Positions 24,871 to 34,031 of a DNA stretch of 64,000 bases are shown here, piece by piece (within the stretch, counting starts at the first letter, position 1; each line of letters starts with the position of its first letter). Position numbers and translations under genes: made by a program. Under the pieces are notes generated by a model. The model saw only the letters and a list, made by a program, of their open reading frames with translations. It had not been told where the DNA came from and searched no databases. Source of the stretch: JBDTDV01 sp039922875 (lineage in GTDB: Bacteria > Actinomycetota > Actinomycetes > Actinomycetales > Microbacteriaceae); NCBI GenBank assembly GCA_039922875.1, contig JBDTDV010000016.1:100881-164880 (forward strand), written 5' to 3'.

Positions 24871-27446
24871 GCAACGAGCCCAAAAACACCGAGCATGACG
24901 ATGCTGACCGTGATAGCGCCGACCGCTACGATTTCAACGCCATCCAGGCACGGTGGCTGCCGGTGTGGGAGGAGCTGAAGCCGTTCCGATCAGGAGCGCC
25001 GGAAGACACCAGGCCACGCAAGTATGTGCTGGACATGTTCCCGTACCCCTCGGGTGATCTGCACATGGGGCACGCCGAGGCGTACGCGCTTGGCGACGTC
25101 ATCGCCCGGTACTGGCGTCAGCAGGGTTTCAATGTGCTGCATCCGATCGGCTGGGATTCGTTCGGGCTTCCGGCCGAGAACGCCGCGATCAAACGCGGGA
25201 TCGACCCGCGCGGCTGGACCTACGACAACATCGACCAGCAGAAGCGCACCATGAAACGCTATGCGGCATCCTTCGACTGGGATCGGGTGCTGCATACCAG
25301 CGATCCTGAGTACTACAAGTGGAACCAGTGGCTGTTCCTGAAGATGTATGAGAAGGGCCTGGCGTATCGTAAAGACTCCTGGGTGAACTGGGATCCCGTG
25401 GACCAGACCGTGCTCGCAAATGAGCAGGTCCTCTCGGACGGCACCTCGGAGCGCAGCGGCGCGATGGTGGTCAAGAAGAAGCTCACCCAGTGGTACCTGA
25501 AGATCACCGACTACGCCGACCGCTTGCTGGACGACCTGAATCAGTTGGAGGGTTCCTGGCCGGCCAAGGTACTGAGCATGCAGCGCAACTGGATCGGCCG
25601 CTCGGTCGGCACCGACGTCGACTTTCTTATCGAGGGTCGCGAGAAGCCGGTGACGGTGTTCACCACCCGCCCCGACACTCTCTACGGCGCAACATTTATG
25701 GTGGTTGCGCCGGACTCCGACCTGGCTGGCGAGCTGGTGCAGGGCGCCGGCGATGACGTTCGCACCGCATTCCGGGACTACCTGGCCCAGGTGCAGAAGA
25801 GTACCGAGATGGAACGTCAGGTCGCCGATCGGGAGAAGACCGGGGTCTTCCTAGACCGGTTCGCGATCAACCCGGTCAACGGTGAGCGTCTGCCGATCTG
25901 GGCGGCCGATTATGTGCTGGCCGACTACGGCCATGGCGCGGTGATGGCTGTACCGGCGCACGATCAGCGTGATCTGGACTTCGCCCGGAAGTTCGGGCTC
26001 CCGGTCCGGGTGGTCGTCGACACGAATGCCCCGGTAACCGGGATGATCCCGGTTATCACCGACGGCGAGCTGCCGGAGGACCTCCCGGCGCTGGATCCGG
26101 CGGCGACTGGCGTTGCGCTGCCCGGGGAAGGGCGGCTGATCAACTCCGGTCCGCTTGACGGGATGAGCAAGTCGACGGCAATTAAGCGGCTCACCGACCG
26201 GTTGGTCGCAGCAGGCACCGGACGGCCGGCGAAGAACTACCGGTTGCGCGATTGGCTGATCTCCCGGCAGCGCTATTGGGGCACACCGATCCCGATCATC
26301 CACGCTGGCAACGGCGACCTGATCCCAGTGCCGGAGGATCAGCTCCCCGTCGTGCTGCCGCCGACCGAGGGGCTCGACCTGAAGCCGAAGGGATCCTCGC
26401 CGCTTGGCGCGGCGGACGATTGGGTCAACGTGGTCGATCCGCGCGACGGAAGCCCGGCCCGCCGAGACCCGGATACGATGGACACCTTCGTGGACAGCTC
26501 ATGGTATTTCCTTCGGTTTCTTTCGCCACATGATGACCGCAAGGCGTTCGACCCGGCGGAGGCTGAACGATGGGCGCCGGTCGACCAATACGTCGGCGGC
26601 GTCACCCACGCCATCCTGCATCTGCTCTACGCACGCTTCATCACCAAGGTCCTTTTCGACCTCGGATACGTGAGCTTCACCGAACCGTTCACCGCATTGT
26701 TGAACCAGGGCATGGTGCTGATGGACGGCTCCGCCATGAGCAAGAGCAAGGGCAACCTGGTGCGCCTGAGCGATCAGCTTGAGGAACACGGGGTGGATGC
26801 CGTGCGGCTGACCATGGCATTCGCCGGTCCGCCGGAGGACGACATCGACTGGGCCGACGTGTCCCCGGCCGGCTCGGCGAAGTTTCTGGCCAGAGCCTGG
26901 CGCGTCGCTAGAGACGTGACAAGCGCGCCGGAGATCGAATGGAAGACCGGTGACGTCGCGTTGCGCCGGGTGACCCACCACTTCCTGGCCGACGCTCCCG
27001 GGCTGGTCGAAGCGTTCAAGTTCAATGTCGTCGTCGCCCGGTTGATGGAGCTGGTCAACGCCACCCGGAAGGCGATCGACACCGGGGCCGGGCCGGCGGA
27101 TGCCGCGGTGCGCGAAGCCGCAGAGGTCACCGCGATGGCGCTGAACTTGTTCGCGCCGTATACCGCGGAGGACATGTGGAACCATCTCGGCTATCCGGCC
27201 ACCGTCGCGTTGGCCCAATGGCGGAAGGCGGATCCGGCGCTTCTGGTCGAGCAATCGGTGACGGCCGTCATCCAGGTGGATGGAAAGCTCAGGGACCGGA
27301 TTCAAGTGTCGCCGAAGATCGAGCCGGCCGAACTTCAGCGGTTGGCAACGGCATCCGCGGCGGTTGCCCGGACCGTGGGCGACCGCGAGGTGGTCAACGT
27401 AATCGTGCGTGCGCCGCGGCTGGTGAATATCGCCACTCGAGGCTGA
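24867..27446 (+). CDS. leuS: Leucyl-tRNA synthetase
   Basis: Class I aminoacyl-tRNA synthetase charging tRNA-Leu. The 859 residues include the HIGH-equivalent HMGH in PYPSGDLHMGHAEAY (66-69), the CP1 editing domain (TTRPDTLYGATF; AVPAHDQRDLDFARKFGLP), a tRNA-dependent catalytic core (TMDTFVDSSWYFLRF), and the second signature as AMSKSKGN (about 623-630), where Ala replaces the first Lys of KMSKS. The anticodon-binding and C-terminal domains are complete. GTG 24867 follows GAGAGA and overlaps a seven-codon ORF. Confidence 0.97.
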   Translation: MSNEPKNTEHDDADRDSADRYDFNAIQARWLPVWEELKPFRSGAPEDTRPRKYVLDMFPYPSGDLHMGHAEAYALGDVIARYWRQQGFNVLHPIGWDSFGLPAENAAIKRGIDPRGWTYDNIDQQKRTMKRYAASFDWDRVLHTSDPEYYKWNQWLFLKMYEKGLAYRKDSWVNWDPVDQTVLANEQVLSDGTSERSGAMVVKKKLTQWYLKITDYADRLLDDLNQLEGSWPAKVLSMQRNWIGRSVGTDVDFLIEGREKPVTVFTTRPDTLYGATFMVVAPDSDLAGELVQGAGDDVRTAFRDYLAQVQKSTEMERQVADREKTGVFLDRFAINPVNGERLPIWAADYVLADYGHGAVMAVPAHDQRDLDFARKFGLPVRVVVDTNAPVTGMIPVITDGELPEDLPALDPAATGVALPGEGRLINSGPLDGMSKSTAIKRLTDRLVAAGTGRPAKNYRLRDWLISRQRYWGTPIPIIHAGNGDLIPVPEDQLPVVLPPTEGLDLKPKGSSPLGAADDWVNVVDPRDGSPARRDPDTMDTFVDSSWYFLRFLSPHDDRKAFDPAEAERWAPVDQYVGGVTHAILHLLYARFITKVLFDLGYVSFTEPFTALLNQGMVLMDGSAMSKSKGNLVRLSDQLEEHGVDAVRLTMAFAGPPEDDIDWADVSPAGSAKFLARAWRVARDVTSAPEIEWKTGDVALRRVTHHFLADAPGLVEAFKFNVVVARLMELVNATRKAIDTGAGPADAAVREAAEVTAMALNLFAPYTAEDMWNHLGYPATVALAQWRKADPALLVEQSVTAVIQVDGKLRDRIQVSPKIEPAELQRLATASAAVARTVGDREVVNVIVRAPRLVNIATRG

Positions 27447-27520
27447 TCTCCACAGTTGTCCTAGCCGTACCGTTTCCCACAGACTGAACCCGCGCGGCGC
27501 GGCGCGTAGCGCCCCGGACT

Positions 27521-27526
27521 TACCCT
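27521..27526 (+). promoter_or_regulatory. -10 hexamer for a leaderless comEA transcript
   Basis: TACCCT ends six bases before the comEA ATG, which has no Shine-Dalgarno sequence. The spacing predicts a transcript starting at or next to the ATG. The identical hexamer precedes the leuA leader. Confidence 0.5.
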
Positions 27527-27532
27527 TCCGGG

Positions 27533-28234
27533 ATGGACTCCGGATCGCCTAGCGATGACCTGCCGGGTCTTGCGCCGAGCACACGGAGGCGGCCGCGGGC
27601 CGCCCGCGTGCGGATCGGTGTCGGTGCGGTCATCGTGCTGCTGATCCTCGCACTTGTCGTGGCGGTGGGGGTGTCGATGTTCGCACCGCACGGCTCCAGC
27701 AGCACGATCCCGGCACCGGTGCAAGCAGGGACCGCGCGAGCAGGGACCGCGGCGGCCGGGGTCGACAAAGCGCCGGCACCAACCGGCGCGGTGAGACTGT
27801 TCGTACACGTCCTGGGGGCGGTGCCACATCCAGGCATCTACGAACTCTCTGACGGTTCGCGGGTGATGGATGCCGTAGCCGCTGCAGGCGGTTTCAGCGC
27901 GAACGCAGAGCAATCGGGGGTCAACCTGGCGCGGAAACTGACCGATGGTGAGCAGTTGGTGGTGCCAAAAGTCGGGGAGGTTCTGCCCGGTCCGGTGCCG
28001 GGAGCGCTCGGCGGGGCCGGGTCATCGAGCCAGGCTCCGGTCGGTAAGGTCAACCTGAACTCCGCAGACCAGGCGACCCTGGAAACCCTCCCACGGGTTG
28101 GCCCGCAGTTGGCGAAACGGATCATGGACTGGCGCAGCGCCAATGGACGGTTCGCCAGCATCGAGGATCTGATGAGTGTCACCGGAATCGGTGATAAGAC
28201 CTTCGACGGCCTCAAAGATCTGGTCACCGTGTGA
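27533..28234 (+). CDS. comEA: DNA-uptake protein ComEA
   Basis: Membrane-anchored DNA receptor of transformation. The 233 residues have a basic N-terminus, one membrane helix (VRIGVGAVIVLLILALVVAV, about 26-45), a SLBB domain (VHVLGAVPHPGIYELSDGSRVMDAVAAAGG) and a C-terminal helix-hairpin-helix pair (VNLNSADQATLETLPRVGPQLAKRIMDWR ... VTGIGDKTF) that binds DNA backbone. It overlaps comEC (GTGA). Whether this organism is competent is unknown; comEA-comEC are widespread in Micrococcales. Confidence 0.92.
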   Translation: MDSGSPSDDLPGLAPSTRRRPRAARVRIGVGAVIVLLILALVVAVGVSMFAPHGSSSTIPAPVQAGTARAGTAAAGVDKAPAPTGAVRLFVHVLGAVPHPGIYELSDGSRVMDAVAAAGGFSANAEQSGVNLARKLTDGEQLVVPKVGEVLPGPVPGALGGAGSSSQAPVGKVNLNSADQATLETLPRVGPQLAKRIMDWRSANGRFASIEDLMSVTGIGDKTFDGLKDLVTV

Positions 28235-30678
28235 ATGCCGACCTCCGGCTGCCGACTCCCGCCGCCACCGCATGGCTGGCGGCCGGCATCCTGATCGCCG
28301 CACCCCGGGCTGCTGCCTGGGTGGCGCTTGGCCTGTGGTTGGCGGCAATCGCTGCGATCGTCATCCTCATCGCACAGCACAGATTGCGAACGCTGCTGGG
28401 GATACTCAGCGTCTGCCTGATCGCGGGCGCCCTGACTGCCACGGCCGTTGCGGTCGCCGCGCCAGCACGACAGCCCGACCTGATCCGGGCCGGACCGGCC
28501 GTACACCAGGTCGAAGCCACGGTCCGGGTTACCGGTAACGCGCAGTCGGCGTCGCTTGCCAGTACAACGCCAGGGGCCGGTGGCGAGAGACAATTCCGAT
28601 TCCGCGGGATGCTGACTCGAGTGCAATTCGGGCAGCGGTTGATCCAGCTCGCTGCGCCGGTCCAGGTGTTTGCGACGGCGCCTGCGGTTGCGACAGGGCC
28701 GGCCGGTGCAGCGCCGGCCGGTGCAGGGCCAGCCGGTGCAGGGCCAGCGATCGGCAGCGTCCTGCGGGTGCGCGGGGAACTGGCGGTCACTCGGCCAGAA
28801 GAGTCCGACGCGTTTCGGCTCTTCGGTCGCGGCCGGCCCGAGGTCATCGAAGCACCGCCCTGGTACCTGGACTGGGCGAACCGGCTCAGGAGCTCGTTCT
28901 CCAATGCGGCGGCACAGCTGCCTGGTGACGGCGGCGGCCTCTTGCCCGGGTTGGCGATCGGCGACACCACGGCGGTCGGCCCGGTGCTCGATGCCGAGAT
29001 GAAGACCAGTTCGCTGAGCCATCTGACGGCCGTCTCCGGAGCGAACTGCGCGGTGATCATGGGGTTGATAATGCTGCTCGGCGCGGCGCTGGGCCTTCGG
29101 CGAGGGGTACGGATCGCATTGGCGCTGACCGCATTGACCGGATTCGTGATCCTGGTCACCCCCGGGCCGAGCGTGCTCCGCGCGGCGGTGATGGCGTCCA
29201 TCATCGTGTTCTCGGCCGGCGCCGGCCGTCCTGGTCGCGGCGTGGCCGCGTTGTCCTTGGCGGTCATCGTGCTGCTGGTGGCCGATCCGTGGTTTTCCCG
29301 AAACTACGGCTTCTCGCTGTCCGTCCTGGCCACCGCGGGACTGCTGGTATTGGCTGGTCCGCTGGCCAGGGCGCTCGCGCGATGGATGCCGGTGTCGGTT
29401 GCGGCCCTCGTGTCAATACCCCTGGCGGCGCAGTTGGCCTGCCAACCGGTGCTGATTCTGCTCAATCCCGCGCTGCCACTGTACGGGGTGGCGGCGAATC
29501 TGCTGGCCGAGCCCGCCGCGCCGGCCGCCACGGTGCTCGGGCTGATCGCGTGCGTGCTGCTGCCGGTATTCCCGGTGATCGCAATGGCGTGCGCACAACT
29601 GGCTTGGATACCGTCGGCGTGGATCGCGTCGGTGGCCACCTTGACCGCTGGGTTACCGGGCAGCCAACTACCCTGGGCAGGCGGCTTGGCCGGAGCACTG
29701 TTGCTGGCCTTGGCAGTCGCGCTCTGGCTGATCGTGGCGCTGCGCCCGACCGGTGCCCGGTGGAGCCGACTGAACGTATCGGCGCTGGTCGCGCTGATCG
29801 TGCTCGGCGCCTGCTACGGCGGCAGTGCCATCGGCTCCGGGATCGGCAGTCGGCTGTCCATGCCGCCGGATTGGCAGATCGCCGCCTGTGACATCGGGCA
29901 GGGCGATGCCGTCCTGGTGCGGGACGGCGGTTCTGTCGCACTGATCGATGTCGGACCGGATCCCAAGCTCCTGGCCGATTGTCTGGAAACCCTCGGTATC
30001 GGCCGGATCGGCCTTCTGGTGCTCAGCCATTACGATCTGGATCACGTCGGCGGGCTCGCCGCAGTTCTCGGCCGTGTCGACACCGCCCTGGTCGGCACGC
30101 CAGCCGACGCCGGCGATCAGGCGCTGATCGATGCGCTGGCGAAAAATGGCGCCGGCGTCACCCGCGCGCATTCCGGCGACCGCGGCACGCTGGACCGGTT
30201 GAATTGGCGGGTGCTGTGGCCGCGGGCGGGCTCCAAGCTGATGCAGACCGGGAACGAGGGATGTGTGACGGTCCAGTTCGACGGCGCCGGGATCAGTTCG
30301 CTGTTCCTGTGCGATCTGGGCGAGCGCGCACAGGACGCGGTGCTCGCGACCCATCAGATCAGTGCGGTCGATGTGGTCAAGGTAGCCCACCACGGCTCGG
30401 CCGATCAGAGCGAGCGCATGTACCGGACACTTCGGGCACGTCTGGGCGTGATCTCGGTCGGAGCGCAGAACGATTACGGGCATCCTACCGGCAAACTGCT
30501 GGGTATTCTCGGTCGCCAGCACACCATCGCACTGCGCACCGACCTGGATGGCATGGTCCTGATCGCCCCCACCGGCCGCAGCGGCGAACTGACCGTCTGG
30601 TCGCAGCGTCAGCCGCCCGCAGAGTCGACCAGTCGGCCCCACGCGAGTGAGAATCCCGATGACGGCGGGCGAGGTTAG
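28231..30678 (+). CDS. comEC: DNA-uptake channel protein ComEC/Rec2
   Basis: The 815-residue channel carries single-stranded DNA across the membrane. It has an N-terminal DUF4131-like region with membrane helices, the competence domain (LSHLTAVSGANCAVIMGLIMLL and helices from about 265 to 515), and a C-terminal metallo-β-lactamase domain with SHYDLDHVGGL and AHHGS metal-ligand motifs. Residues about 157-172 encode a Pro-Ala-Gly repeat from a 15-bp minisatellite. It starts in the comEA stop. It is separated from holA by 47 bases. Confidence 0.93.
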   Translation: MNADLRLPTPAATAWLAAGILIAAPRAAAWVALGLWLAAIAAIVILIAQHRLRTLLGILSVCLIAGALTATAVAVAAPARQPDLIRAGPAVHQVEATVRVTGNAQSASLASTTPGAGGERQFRFRGMLTRVQFGQRLIQLAAPVQVFATAPAVATGPAGAAPAGAGPAGAGPAIGSVLRVRGELAVTRPEESDAFRLFGRGRPEVIEAPPWYLDWANRLRSSFSNAAAQLPGDGGGLLPGLAIGDTTAVGPVLDAEMKTSSLSHLTAVSGANCAVIMGLIMLLGAALGLRRGVRIALALTALTGFVILVTPGPSVLRAAVMASIIVFSAGAGRPGRGVAALSLAVIVLLVADPWFSRNYGFSLSVLATAGLLVLAGPLARALARWMPVSVAALVSIPLAAQLACQPVLILLNPALPLYGVAANLLAEPAAPAATVLGLIACVLLPVFPVIAMACAQLAWIPSAWIASVATLTAGLPGSQLPWAGGLAGALLLALAVALWLIVALRPTGARWSRLNVSALVALIVLGACYGGSAIGSGIGSRLSMPPDWQIAACDIGQGDAVLVRDGGSVALIDVGPDPKLLADCLETLGIGRIGLLVLSHYDLDHVGGLAAVLGRVDTALVGTPADAGDQALIDALAKNGAGVTRAHSGDRGTLDRLNWRVLWPRAGSKLMQTGNEGCVTVQFDGAGISSLFLCDLGERAQDAVLATHQISAVDVVKVAHHGSADQSERMYRTLRARLGVISVGAQNDYGHPTGKLLGILGRQHTIALRTDLDGMVLIAPTGRSGELTVWSQRQPPAESTSRPHASENPDDGGRG
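28698..28742 (+). repeat. Three 15-bp in-frame repeats in comEC
   Basis: Units at 28698-28712, 28713-28727 and 28728-28742 differ by one or two bases and a partial fourth follows. They encode repeated PAGAA/PAGAG in a soluble loop. Because units are multiples of three, gain or loss keeps the frame, so this is a tract for harmless length variation. Confidence 0.85.
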
Positions 30679-30725
30679 GCTGGGTGCTACCAGCTGGGCA
30701 GCGGGAGAATGCGCGAGGGAGAACA

Positions 30726-31769
30726 GTGGCGGCACGAGCAACCCGATCCAGAGCGCCAGTCGGCAGATCTGCTGCCGTCGCCATTCCGCAGCTACCCTGG
30801 CACCAGGTCCGCGTCGCCGCAGTGGTATTGATCTCCGGTACGGAAGGTTTCCTCGCCGACCGCGCCGGCCGGGTGCTCCGGGACCGGCTGCAGGCCGCGG
30901 ATCCTGCGCTTGAAATCAGCGACCTCGATGCGGGCGACTACGCACCGGGTCAGCTACTGACCCTTGCCAGCCCGTCCCTCTTCGCTGAGCCTCGGCTGAT
31001 CCGGGTGGATGCGGTGCAGAAATGCACCGACGCCTTCCTCGCCGAAACCCTCGCCTACCTTGCCGCACCGGCCGAGGGCGCTTGCCTGCTGTTGCGTCAC
31101 GCTGGAGGAGCTCGTGGCAAGAAGCTCCTGGACGCGATCCGGGCCGGGCTCGGCGGCGGTATCGAGATCGTCTGTGCTGAGCTCAAGAAGGACGCTGACA
31201 AGTATGAGTTCGCCAAGGCGGAATTCGCCGCGGCGAAGAAGAAGATTTCAGCCGAAGCGCTCCAGGCGGTCGTTTCGGCGTTCGCCGACGACGTACCGGA
31301 ACTGGCGTCCGCGTGTCAGCAGTTGATCGCCGACTCCGCGTCGGAGATCACGGCCGCGATGGTGCAACGGTATTACGGCGGCCGGGTGGAGTCGAACGCG
31401 TTCGCCGTCGCCGATGCGGCAATTGCCGGTCGCCTCGGCGACGCATTGGTCACGCTGCGACACGCGCTGGCCTCCGGGGCCGACCCCGTGCCGATGGTGG
31501 CCGCGTTCGCCAGCAAGCTGCGCACGATGGCGAAGCTCAGTGGTGCGCGGGGGAGTGCGGGGCAGTTGGCGGCGCAGTATTCCCTGGCACCGTGGCAGGT
31601 GGACCGGGCCAGGCGCGACCTACGCGGCTGGGACGACTCCGGCCTCTGTCGGTGCATTCAAGTGCTCGCCGAAACCGACGCCGCGGTCAAGGGCGCCGGG
31701 CGTGATCCGGTGTTCGCCCTGGAGCGGATGGTGGCCATGGTCAGTGCCCACGGCCAAACCGGCGCTTAG
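30726..31769 (+). CDS. holA: DNA polymerase III subunit δ
   Basis: The 347-residue δ subunit opens the β sliding clamp inside the clamp loader. It shows the AAA+ like N-terminal region (VVLISGTEGFLADRAGRVLRDRL; LASPSLFAEPRLIRVDAV), a central SEITAAMVQRYYGGRVESNAFAVADAAIAG and a C-terminal collar with LAPWQVDRARRDLRGW. GTG 30726 follows GAGGGAGA; an upstream in-frame ATG 30684 adds non-conserved residues. Its TAG overlaps the rpsT TAA on the other strand. Confidence 0.9.
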   Translation: MAARATRSRAPVGRSAAVAIPQLPWHQVRVAAVVLISGTEGFLADRAGRVLRDRLQAADPALEISDLDAGDYAPGQLLTLASPSLFAEPRLIRVDAVQKCTDAFLAETLAYLAAPAEGACLLLRHAGGARGKKLLDAIRAGLGGGIEIVCAELKKDADKYEFAKAEFAAAKKKISAEALQAVVSAFADDVPELASACQQLIADSASEITAAMVQRYYGGRVESNAFAVADAAIAGRLGDALVTLRHALASGADPVPMVAAFASKLRTMAKLSGARGSAGQLAAQYSLAPWQVDRARRDLRGWDDSGLCRCIQVLAETDAAVKGAGRDPVFALERMVAMVSAHGQTGA

Positions 31770-32026
31770 AGCGCGGCGACCTGCTTGGCGATCGCCGACT
31801 TGCGGTTCGCCGCCTGGTTCTTGTGGATGACACCCTTGCTGGCGGCCTTGTCGAGCTTCTTCGCTGCGGTGTTCAGCGCAACGAGCGCGGTGTCCTTGTC
31901 GCCGGCACCGATGGCGGCGCGGGTGGCGCGAATCGCGGTCTTGATCTCGCTCTTGACCGCTTTGTTGCGCTCTTGAGCTTTCTTGTTCGTGCCGATGCGC
32001 TTGATCTGCGACTTGATATTTGCCAC
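31766..32026 (-). CDS. rpsT: 30S ribosomal protein S20
   Basis: An 86-residue helical 16S rRNA-binding protein, VANIKSQIKRIGTNKKAQERNKAVKSEIKT through AANRKSAIAKQVAAL, clearly S20. The start is GTG at 32026. It lies on the minus strand, ending inside the holA stop, and divergent from lepA, the usual actinobacterial order. No terminator fits between holA and rpsT, so any terminator would lie within holA. AGTTTA at 32055-32060, read TAAACT on the minus strand, is a possible -10 element. Confidence 0.97.
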   Translation of the reverse strand: MANIKSQIKRIGTNKKAQERNKAVKSEIKTAIRATRAAIGAGDKDTALVALNTAAKKLDKAASKGVIHKNQAANRKSAIAKQVAAL

Positions 32027-32162
32027 GTGAAGTATGTCTTTCGATCGAATGATGAGTTTAGGCCAGTTGACAACATTACCATCAGTGCAGCCCGGGCCGC
32101 GACTCGTCATCGCAGCGACCATCGTCCCATCGCCGGTTCGACCATGGGAGAATGGCCAGAAC

Positions 32163-34028
32163 ATGACCCCACGAGCCCAGCAACCCCTCGAGCCCGCAGC
32201 CACCGATCCGGCGTTCATCCGCAACTTTTGCATCATCGCCCACATCGACCACGGCAAATCCACCCTGGCCGACCGAATGCTGCAGATCACCGGGGTGGTC
32301 AGCGATCGTGATATGCGCGCCCAATACCTGGACCGGATGGACATCGAGCGCGAGCGCGGGATCACGATCAAGAGTCAGGCGGTTCGGATGCCGTGGGCGC
32401 TTCAACGCGGTCAGGAACCTGCGCAGACGTACGCGCTGAACATGATCGACACTCCCGGCCACGTGGACTTCACCTACGAGGTGAGTCGCTCGCTGGCCGC
32501 TTGCGAGGGGGCCATCCTGCTGGTGGATGCCGCCCAGGGCATCGAGGCGCAGACGCTGGCGAACCTGTATCTGGCCCTGGAGAACGACCTCACGATCATT
32601 CCGGTGCTGAACAAGATCGACCTACCGGCGGCGGACCCCGACACCTACACCAAGGAACTCTCTAATCTGATCGGCTGCGACCCGTCTGATGTACTCCGGG
32701 TCTCCGGCAAGACCGGGGCAGGGGTTCCCGAGTTACTCGACCGGGTGACCGCCCTGGTGCCTCCGCCGGTCGGTGATCCGGCCGCGGCGGCACGCGCGAT
32801 GATCTTCGACTCCGTCTACGACGCCTATCGGGGTGTGGTCACCTACGTGCGGATGATCGACGGGCACCTTACGCCCGGCGAAAAGGTCATGATGATGAGC
32901 ACCAAGAGCACCCATGAGCTGCTGGAGATCGGGGTCAGCTCGCCGGAACCGGTCGCCACCAAAGGGCTCGGTGTCGGCGAAGTCGGTTACCTGATCACCG
33001 GGGTCAAGGACGTGCGGCTGAGCAAGGTCGGCGATACCGTCACCAACGCCGCACGGCCGGCCGCGACCCCGTTGCACGGGTATTCCGAACCCAAACCAAT
33101 GGTCTTCTCCGGGCTGTATCCGCTGGACGGATCAGACTATCCGAACCTGCGCGAGGCCCTGGACAAGCTCAAACTCAGCGACGCCGCTCTGGTCTACGAA
33201 CCGGAGACTTCTGTCGCCCTCGGCTTCGGGTTCCGCTGCGGCTTTCTCGGCTTGCTGCATCTGGAGATCATCACCGAGCGGTTGGAGCGCGAATTCGGAC
33301 TGAATCTGATCGCCACCGCGCCGAGCGTGATTTACGAGGTGCACACCGACGACAACAGGATCATCACGGTGACCAATCCGAGCGAATTCCCCGGCGGAAA
33401 GATCGCCTCGGTGCGCGAACCGATGGTGAAGGCCTCGATTCTCGCGCCGAAAGACTACGTCGGCGCGATCATGGAGCTCTGCCAGGGACGCCGGGGTACG
33501 CTCCTTGGCATGGAATACCTGGGCGAAGATCGGGTCGAGTTGCACTATCTGATGCCGCTGGGGGAGATCGTGTTCGACTTCTTCGATCATCTCAAGAGCC
33601 GGACGCAGGGGTACGGGTCACTCGACTATGAGCCGGCCGGCGATCAGGAGGCTGACCTGGTGAAGGTGGATGTGCTGCTTCAGGGCGAGCAGGTGGATGC
33701 ATTCAGCGCGATCGTGCACAAAGACAAGGCGTATGCCTATGGCGTGCTGATGACCCAGCGGCTGAAGAAGCTGATCCCGCGCCAACAGTACGAGGTGCCC
33801 ATCCAGGCGGCAATCGGCGCCAGAATCATCGCCCGGGAATCGATCAGCGCGATGCGCAAGGATGTCCTTGCCAAATGTTATGGCGGGGATATCACCCGCA
33901 AGCGCAAACTGCTGGAGAAGCAGAAGGAGGGCAAGAAGCGGATGAAGATGGTCGGTCGGGTCGAGGTACCCCAGGAAGCCTTCATCGCAGCCTTATCCGG
34001 CGCGACCGAGACGAAAGACAAGAAGTAG
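32163..34028 (+). CDS. lepA: Elongation factor 4 (LepA)
   Basis: Ribosome-associated GTPase of the translation factor family. The 621 residues begin MTPRAQQPLEPAATDPAFIRNF, followed by G1 AHIDHGKST (26-34), G2 RGITIKS, G3 DTPGHVDF and G4 NKID. Domains II and III follow, then the unique C-terminal domain with KRMKMVGRVEVPQEAFIAAL. ATG 32163 is preferred over upstream in-frame codons because homologues start near PRAQ. It is divergent from rpsT across 136 bases. Confidence 0.96.
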   Translation: MTPRAQQPLEPAATDPAFIRNFCIIAHIDHGKSTLADRMLQITGVVSDRDMRAQYLDRMDIERERGITIKSQAVRMPWALQRGQEPAQTYALNMIDTPGHVDFTYEVSRSLAACEGAILLVDAAQGIEAQTLANLYLALENDLTIIPVLNKIDLPAADPDTYTKELSNLIGCDPSDVLRVSGKTGAGVPELLDRVTALVPPPVGDPAAAARAMIFDSVYDAYRGVVTYVRMIDGHLTPGEKVMMMSTKSTHELLEIGVSSPEPVATKGLGVGEVGYLITGVKDVRLSKVGDTVTNAARPAATPLHGYSEPKPMVFSGLYPLDGSDYPNLREALDKLKLSDAALVYEPETSVALGFGFRCGFLGLLHLEIITERLEREFGLNLIATAPSVIYEVHTDDNRIITVTNPSEFPGGKIASVREPMVKASILAPKDYVGAIMELCQGRRGTLLGMEYLGEDRVELHYLMPLGEIVFDFFDHLKSRTQGYGSLDYEPAGDQEADLVKVDVLLQGEQVDAFSAIVHKDKAYAYGVLMTQRLKKLIPRQQYEVPIQAAIGARIIARESISAMRKDVLAKCYGGDITRKRKLLEKQKEGKKRMKMVGRVEVPQEAFIAALSGATETKDKK

Positions 34029-34031
34029 CGG

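Noticed and set aside
32034..32162. Upstream start for lepA at 32034
   Set aside because: It would take up the rpsT-lepA promoter gap, and homologues start near MTPRAQ at 32163.
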